Assembly (NCBI GenBank): GCA_937898685.1
Contig: CALEJT010000076.1
Coordinates: 1-64,000, forward strand
Length of the DNA stretch: 64,000 nt
Direction: 5' to 3'
Source of the DNA: an uncultured Gammaproteobacteria bacterium
GTDB lineage: Bacteria > Pseudomonadota > Gammaproteobacteria > Pseudomonadales > Pseudohongiellaceae
Numbering within the stretch: the first letter of the stretch is position 1; each line of letters starts with the position of its first letter. Of this stretch, positions 60,055 to 64,000 are shown one piece after another. Below the pieces are notes generated by a model. That model made no database searches, had not been told where the DNA came from, and saw only the letters and a program-made list of their open reading frames with translations. The position numbers and the translations under genes were made by a program.

Positions 60055-62119
60055 TCAGGACCTGTTGATCGAAATCGGCACCGAAGAGCTGCCACCGAAG
60101 GCCCTCCTGGCATTGTCGACCGCATTCGAGGACGCCTTCGCCGGACAACTGAAACAGGCCGGCCTGGGCTTCAGCGCGATTCAGCGTTTCGCCACGCCGC
60201 GCCGTTTGGCCTTGCTCGTCTCGCAACTCGCCACCGAACAACCGACCCGTACGATCGAGAAGTGGGGCCCCGCCGTTCAGGCGGCTTTCGATGCCGAGGG
60301 CAAACCCACCAAGGCCGCCGAAGGTTTCGCGCGTTCCTGCGGTGTGGACGTGAGCGCCCTCGAACAGCGTAGTGACGGCAAGGTCACCAAGCTTTATTAC
60401 GGCGTCGAGCAGCCCGGCGCCGCCACGGCTTCGCTGGTTCCCGCCATGGTTGGTCAGGCCCTGGCTGCGCTGCCGATCCCCAAGCGCATGCGCTGGGGCA
60501 GCAATCGCGATGAATTCGTACGCCCCGTGCAGTGGGTGGTGCTGTTGTTCGGTAACGATGTGATCGATGCCACTCTCATGGGCCAACAGGCGGGTAGAAC
60601 CACGCGTGGCCATCGCTTCATGTCCAGCGCTCCGATCGAGATCGGGCAGCCGGCGCAGTACGTCGAAGCGCTGCGTAGCGGCAAAGTGATCGCTTACTTC
60701 GATGAACGTCGCGCGGAGGTTCGTCGCCAGATCGAAGCGAAAGCTGCCGAGCTCGGCGGCCGCGCCATCATCGACGAAGCGCTGCTGGACGAAGTGACCT
60801 CATTGGTCGAATGGCCGGTGGCACTGGCAGGCCGTTTCGATGACCGTTTCCTCGAGGTGCCGAAGGAAGCGCTGATTTCCTCGATGAAGGAACACCAGAA
60901 GTGCTTCCATCTGCTGGATGCACAGGATCGCATCCTGCCGTACTTCATCACGCTCAGTAACCTCGAAAGTCGCGATCCCGCGCAGGTGATCGCCGGCAAT
61001 GAGAAGGTGATTCGTCCGCGTCTGGCCGACGCTGCCTTCTTCTTCGATCAGGATCGCCGTCAGCCCTTGGCTTCGCGTGTCGAAAAACTGAAAACCGTGG
61101 TGTTCCAGCAGGATCTCGGCACGGTCTACGACAAGTCGCAGCGCGTACAGAAACTCGCCGTCACGCTGGCGCAGGATCTCGGTTACGACACGCAGCTCGC
61201 AGCGCGCGCCGCCGAGCTCGGCAAGTGCGACCTGATGACCTCGATGGTCTACGAGTTCGCCGAACTGCAGGGTCTGATGGGCTATCACTACGCGCTACAC
61301 GACGGCGAGCCGCAGGAAGTCGCGCTGGCGCTCAACGAACAATATCTGCCGCGCTTTGCCGGTGACCAATTGCCGCAGAGCCGCACCGGTCGCGTGCTCG
61401 CGCTGGCCGAACGTCTCGACACCATCGCCGGTCTCTTCGGCTTGGGCCAGCCGCCGACGGGGTCGAAGGATCCCTTCGCGCTGCGCCGTGCCGCCCTCGG
61501 CGTACTGCGTCTTTTGATCGAACAGCAGTTGCCGCTGTCGTTGCCGCGCGCCGTCGCTGCCGCGATGGCTGGTTATGCCGGCAACCCCAAGGTGAAGGAC
61601 GCGAGCAAAGAAATCGTCGACTTCATCATCGAACGTCTGCGAGCCTATTACGCCGATCAAAACATCGGTGCGGACGTGTTCTTCGCCGTGGATGCCGTAC
61701 GTCCAGCCAGCCCGCTCGAATTCGATGCCCGCATCAAAGCCGTGGCGCACTTCGCCGCGCTGCCGGAAGCACAGGCACTTGCTGCTGCCAACAAGCGCGT
61801 GGGCAACATCCTGCAGAAGGCAGAAGAGGCGCCGCCTGCTCGATGCGACGAAAGCCTGCTGCAGGAAGCGGCGGAAAAAGCCCTGGCGCAGGCGTTGCAC
61901 GAAGCGCGCGCCGTGGCCGATCCCTTGCTCGCCAGTGCTCGCTTCACCGAAGCCCTGGCCACGATGGCGACGCTGCGCGCACCGGTCGATGCCTTCTTCG
62001 ATCAGGTGATGGTGAATGCCGAAGATCCGACGCTGCGTCGCAATCGTCTGGCTCTGTTGAACGAGCTGCGTCAGTTGTTCCTGCGCATCGCCGACATTTC
62101 GTTGTTGCAGAATGTCTGA
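60047..62119 (+). CDS. glyS: Glycyl-tRNA synthetase beta subunit
   Basis: 690 aa from the ATG at 60047. N-terminal LLIEIGTEELPPKAL and FATPRRLALLV, PKRMRWGSN, VALEVPKEALISSMKEHQKCF-like core, EFAELQGLMGYHYALHDGE, and the C-terminal DALR-type anticodon domain ending NRLALLNELRQLFLRIADIS. It binds tRNA-Gly for GlyQ. It overlaps gmhB by 8 bases. Confidence 0.97.
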   Translation: MLNQDLLIEIGTEELPPKALLALSTAFEDAFAGQLKQAGLGFSAIQRFATPRRLALLVSQLATEQPTRTIEKWGPAVQAAFDAEGKPTKAAEGFARSCGVDVSALEQRSDGKVTKLYYGVEQPGAATASLVPAMVGQALAALPIPKRMRWGSNRDEFVRPVQWVVLLFGNDVIDATLMGQQAGRTTRGHRFMSSAPIEIGQPAQYVEALRSGKVIAYFDERRAEVRRQIEAKAAELGGRAIIDEALLDEVTSLVEWPVALAGRFDDRFLEVPKEALISSMKEHQKCFHLLDAQDRILPYFITLSNLESRDPAQVIAGNEKVIRPRLADAAFFFDQDRRQPLASRVEKLKTVVFQQDLGTVYDKSQRVQKLAVTLAQDLGYDTQLAARAAELGKCDLMTSMVYEFAELQGLMGYHYALHDGEPQEVALALNEQYLPRFAGDQLPQSRTGRVLALAERLDTIAGLFGLGQPPTGSKDPFALRRAALGVLRLLIEQQLPLSLPRAVAAAMAGYAGNPKVKDASKEIVDFIIERLRAYYADQNIGADVFFAVDAVRPASPLEFDARIKAVAHFAALPEAQALAAANKRVGNILQKAEEAPPARCDESLLQEAAEKALAQALHEARAVADPLLASARFTEALATMATLRAPVDAFFDQVMVNAEDPTLRRNRLALLNELRQLFLRIADISLLQNV

Positions 62120-62687
62120 GGTCGCTGCCAAACCACTGGTCATCCTCGACCGCGATGGAGTCATCAACCAGGACTCGGATGCCTACATCCGCTCGGTGGA
62201 TGAGTGGATTCCGATTCCTGGCAGCATCGAGGCCATCGCGCGACTGACGCAGGCCGGCTGCCAGGTCGCTGTTGCAACCAATCAGTCAGGAATTGGGCGT
62301 GGCTATTTCGATGAATACACGCTGGCGCAGATGCATGAGCTGATGCGAACCCTGGTGGAAGAGGCGGGTGGCCACATCGATGCCTTGGCCTATTGTCCCC
62401 ATCTGCCCGATGCCGGTTGCGCCTGTCGTAAACCACTACCTGGTTTGCTCGATGAAATCGCGGAAACCTTGGAGGTCTCACTCGAAGGCGCCTGGTTCGT
62501 CGGCGACACGGCGAAAGACATCGAAACCGCGCTCAGCCGCAATTGCCGCCCGATTCTCGTGCTCACCGGCAAAGGTGAGCGCACCTTACCCAAACTTTCG
62601 CCGGAGCTGCGCGCAGCCGCGGTGGTACAACCGGATCTGGCTGCTGCAGTCACTCACATCCTGAACACTCTCAGCACACAGCCATGA
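62112..62687 (+). CDS. gmhB: D-glycero-beta-D-manno-heptose-1,7-bisphosphate 7-phosphatase
   Basis: 191 aa HAD phosphatase. DxD motif ILDRDGVIN (Asp13, Asp15), ATNQSGIGRGYF, zinc loop YCPHLPDAGCACRKPLPG, and FVGDTAKDIETAL. It removes the C7 phosphate in ADP-heptose synthesis for LPS inner core. In an overlapping run glyS–gmhB–plsC. Confidence 0.94.
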   Translation: MSEVAAKPLVILDRDGVINQDSDAYIRSVDEWIPIPGSIEAIARLTQAGCQVAVATNQSGIGRGYFDEYTLAQMHELMRTLVEEAGGHIDALAYCPHLPDAGCACRKPLPGLLDEIAETLEVSLEGAWFVGDTAKDIETALSRNCRPILVLTGKGERTLPKLSPELRAAAVVQPDLAAAVTHILNTLSTQP

Positions 62688-63442
62688 TCGCTCGACTACG
62701 CGCACTGCTGTTCTACGCAGGCTACAGTCTCAGCCTGATCATCTACGCTCCTCTCTGCATCATTCTCGCTCCCTTTCTCTCACTCCATGGCCGTTACCGC
62801 ATCTGTTTGCGCTGGAATGCCTTCGCGCTGTGGTGGCTGGGCGTTTGCTGTGGATTACGCCATCGCATCATCGGTGCCGAGAACGTGCCGAAGGAACCGG
62901 TGGTGGTGATGGCGAATCACCAAAGTCCGTGGGAGACTTTGTTCCTTGCCCTCTATTTCAGACCGATCTGTCCAATACTAAAACAGGAGCTGCTGAAGAT
63001 TCCGTTTTTTGGATGGGGGCTGGCGCTGGTCAAGCCGATCGCGATCGACCGCAGCAAACGACGCGAAGCGCGGCAAACGCTTCTCGCGCAGGGACCCGAT
63101 CGGTTGCAGCGAGGTTTGTCGGTGATGGTGTTTCCGGAAGGCACACGTGTGAATCCCGGCGAAGAGCGCAAGTTTTCGAGCGGTGGGGCAGAGCTGGCCA
63201 TCGCCGCCGGCGCAAAGGTGCTACCGGTGGCGCACGATGCCGGCTGCTTCTGGCCGGCACATAAACTGGTGAAGCATCCGGGAGTGATCACGGTGCACAT
63301 CGGCAAACCGATCGAAGCCAAGGGCTGCAGCCCGCGCGACCTGACGGAAGAGGTCAGCAGTTGGATTCGCGCGCGGCTGAGCGAAATGCAACCGGAGCTC
63401 TATCCAGCTGTAGAAGCGAAAAGCGGCGAAGCGCAGAGCTAA
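62684..63442 (+). CDS. 1-acyl-sn-glycerol-3-phosphate acyltransferase (PlsC-like)
   Basis: 252 aa. N-terminal TM region (about 8-33), acyltransferase motifs ANHQSPWETLFLAL (HxxxxE in the NHxSPWE form), KPIAIDRSKR and VMVFPEGTRVNPGE, and a later KVLPVAHDAG. The NHQSPWE wording is typical of the PlsC paralogue found after gmhB. Makes phosphatidic acid or acylates other lysolipids. ATG overlaps the gmhB stop. Confidence 0.9.
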   Translation: MIARLRALLFYAGYSLSLIIYAPLCIILAPFLSLHGRYRICLRWNAFALWWLGVCCGLRHRIIGAENVPKEPVVVMANHQSPWETLFLALYFRPICPILKQELLKIPFFGWGLALVKPIAIDRSKRREARQTLLAQGPDRLQRGLSVMVFPEGTRVNPGEERKFSSGGAELAIAAGAKVLPVAHDAGCFWPAHKLVKHPGVITVHIGKPIEAKGCSPRDLTEEVSSWIRARLSEMQPELYPAVEAKSGEAQS

Positions 63443-63498
63443 GGTAGGCGCCGCCAACGGAAGCGAAGCTTCGCTCCGCAATTCGATCGACCAAAACA

Positions 63499-63523
63499 AA
63501 ACGGGCTCCCAAGAAGCCCGTTT
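63499..63523. terminator. Bidirectional terminator between plsC and gyrB
   Basis: Perfect 9-bp stem AAACGGGCT / AGCCCGTTT with a 7-nt loop. T-rich on both sides (TTTcTGTTTC on plus, TTTTGTTTTGG on minus), between convergent genes. Confidence 0.88.
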
Positions 63524-63546
63524 CTGTTTCTGCGTGAAGTAAGTGC

Positions 63547-64000
63547 TTAGACGTCGAGGTTGGCTACCGCCAGCGCGTTCGCTTCGATGAACTCGCGGCG
63601 CGGTTCCACCTGGTCGCCCATCAGCGTGTTGAAGAGCTGATCCGCGCCCATCGCATCTTCGATGGTTACCCGCGACATGCGGCGGAAGTTCGGATCCATC
63701 GTCGTTTCCCACAGCTGCTCGGGGTTCATCTCGCCCAAGCCTTTGTAGCGCTGCAGGTAGTGCCCCTTCATCGCATCTGCCATCAACCAGTCGAGTGCCT
63801 GTTTGAAGTCGGTGACGGGATAGGTTTTCTCACCACGTTTCACGTAGGCACCGGGCTCCAGCAGACCTTTCAGGATGCTGCCGACACGGCAAATCTCACG
63901 ATATTCGTTGGACTTGAAGAAGTCGTCGGACAAGGTGACTTTGCGCGTCACACCGTGAATCTGCGAGGTGACCACGGGCACGTAGATCTGCTCTTCCGCT
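63547..64000 (-). CDS. gyrB: DNA gyrase subunit B, C-terminal part
   Basis: Last about 150 codons; the rest is beyond the right edge. The TOPRIM/C-terminal region has YLQRYKGLGEMNPEQLWETTMDPNFRRMSRV, the GyrB hallmark, and ends ADQLFNTLMGDQVEPRREFIEANALAVANLDV. The gyrB context implies that oriC is close to the right. Confidence 0.97.
   Translation of the reverse strand, partial: AEEQIYVPVVTSQIHGVTRKVTLSDDFFKSNEYREICRVGSILKGLLEPGAYVKRGEKTYPVTDFKQALDWLMADAMKGHYLQRYKGLGEMNPEQLWETTMDPNFRRMSRVTIEDAMGADQLFNTLMGDQVEPRREFIEANALAVANLDV

Overview
The window is a GC-rich chromosomal segment with dense, mostly operonic gene packing and almost no spacer. Gene families and order point to a gammaproteobacterium, most likely in the Pseudomonadales/Cellvibrionales/Oceanospirillales area. 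The evidence is a dsbA–cytochrome c4–yihA/polA neighbourhood, a coxB–coxA–ctaG–coxC–DUF2909–surf1–ctaA–ctaB–sco cytochrome oxidase block in the Pseudomonas-type order, def–fmt–rsmB–trkA, and glyQ–glyS–gmhB–plsC running into gyrB (the near-oriC neighbourhood). I saw no tRNA, rRNA, CRISPR array or insertion sequence. Taxon assignment is inference from gene order.

Layout. 1-12.7 kb is the accessory and most interesting part. It holds the N-terminal end of an S-layer/RTX-type protein gene; a same-strand cassette of FecR-domain protein, CHASE2 class III nucleotidyl cyclase and TPR/Slam-like outer-membrane barrel; a divergent Crp-type regulator; and a type I secretion ABC–HlyD–TolC operon. 11.9-25.5 kb is one long minus-strand run: a type II secretion locus in the unusual order L-M-E-F-D-G-H-I-J-K, with a lipoprotein secretin and no gspC, continuing without a gap into an ABC polysaccharide exporter (wzm/wzt), a GNAT-like protein and mtfA. 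25.6-34 kb holds dsbA, cytochrome c4, engB, polA and a divergent zinc-uptake locus (znuA / znuCB) with a Zur-like operator. 34-40 kb is an RND efflux operon. 40.7-49.5 kb is the aa3/caa3 cytochrome oxidase and heme A assembly cluster. 50-64 kb is housekeeping: gamma carbonic anhydrase, aroE, hemF, dprA, def, fmt, rsmB, trkA, a lipid A acyltransferase, glyQS, gmhB, plsC and the 3' end of gyrB.

How it may work together. The FecR protein (periplasm), CHASE2 cyclase (periplasmic sensor, cytoplasmic cyclase) and Slam-like barrel (outer membrane) form a translationally coupled or closely spaced set that looks like an envelope sensor making a cyclic nucleotide. The divergent Crp-like protein keeps the recognition helix of Crp. 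A Crp-type site (TGTGA-N6-TCACA form) lies in the shared divergent promoter and a perfect one lies upstream of the S-layer gene. Both sit at -61.5 or -41.5 from candidate -10 boxes. This makes a plausible circuit: envelope signal, cyclic nucleotide, Crp-like regulator, S-layer synthesis. The type I secretion operon next door is the expected exporter. The caveat is that the regulator lacks the Arg-Ser pair that holds cAMP in Crp, and the cyclase lacks the usual transition-state Asn.

Other points of note are a DNA polymerase I whose 3'-5' exonuclease metal ligands all appear replaced, and a 10-GGA-motif hairpin-rich stretch between engB and polA that resembles a Csr/Rsm-type RNA.
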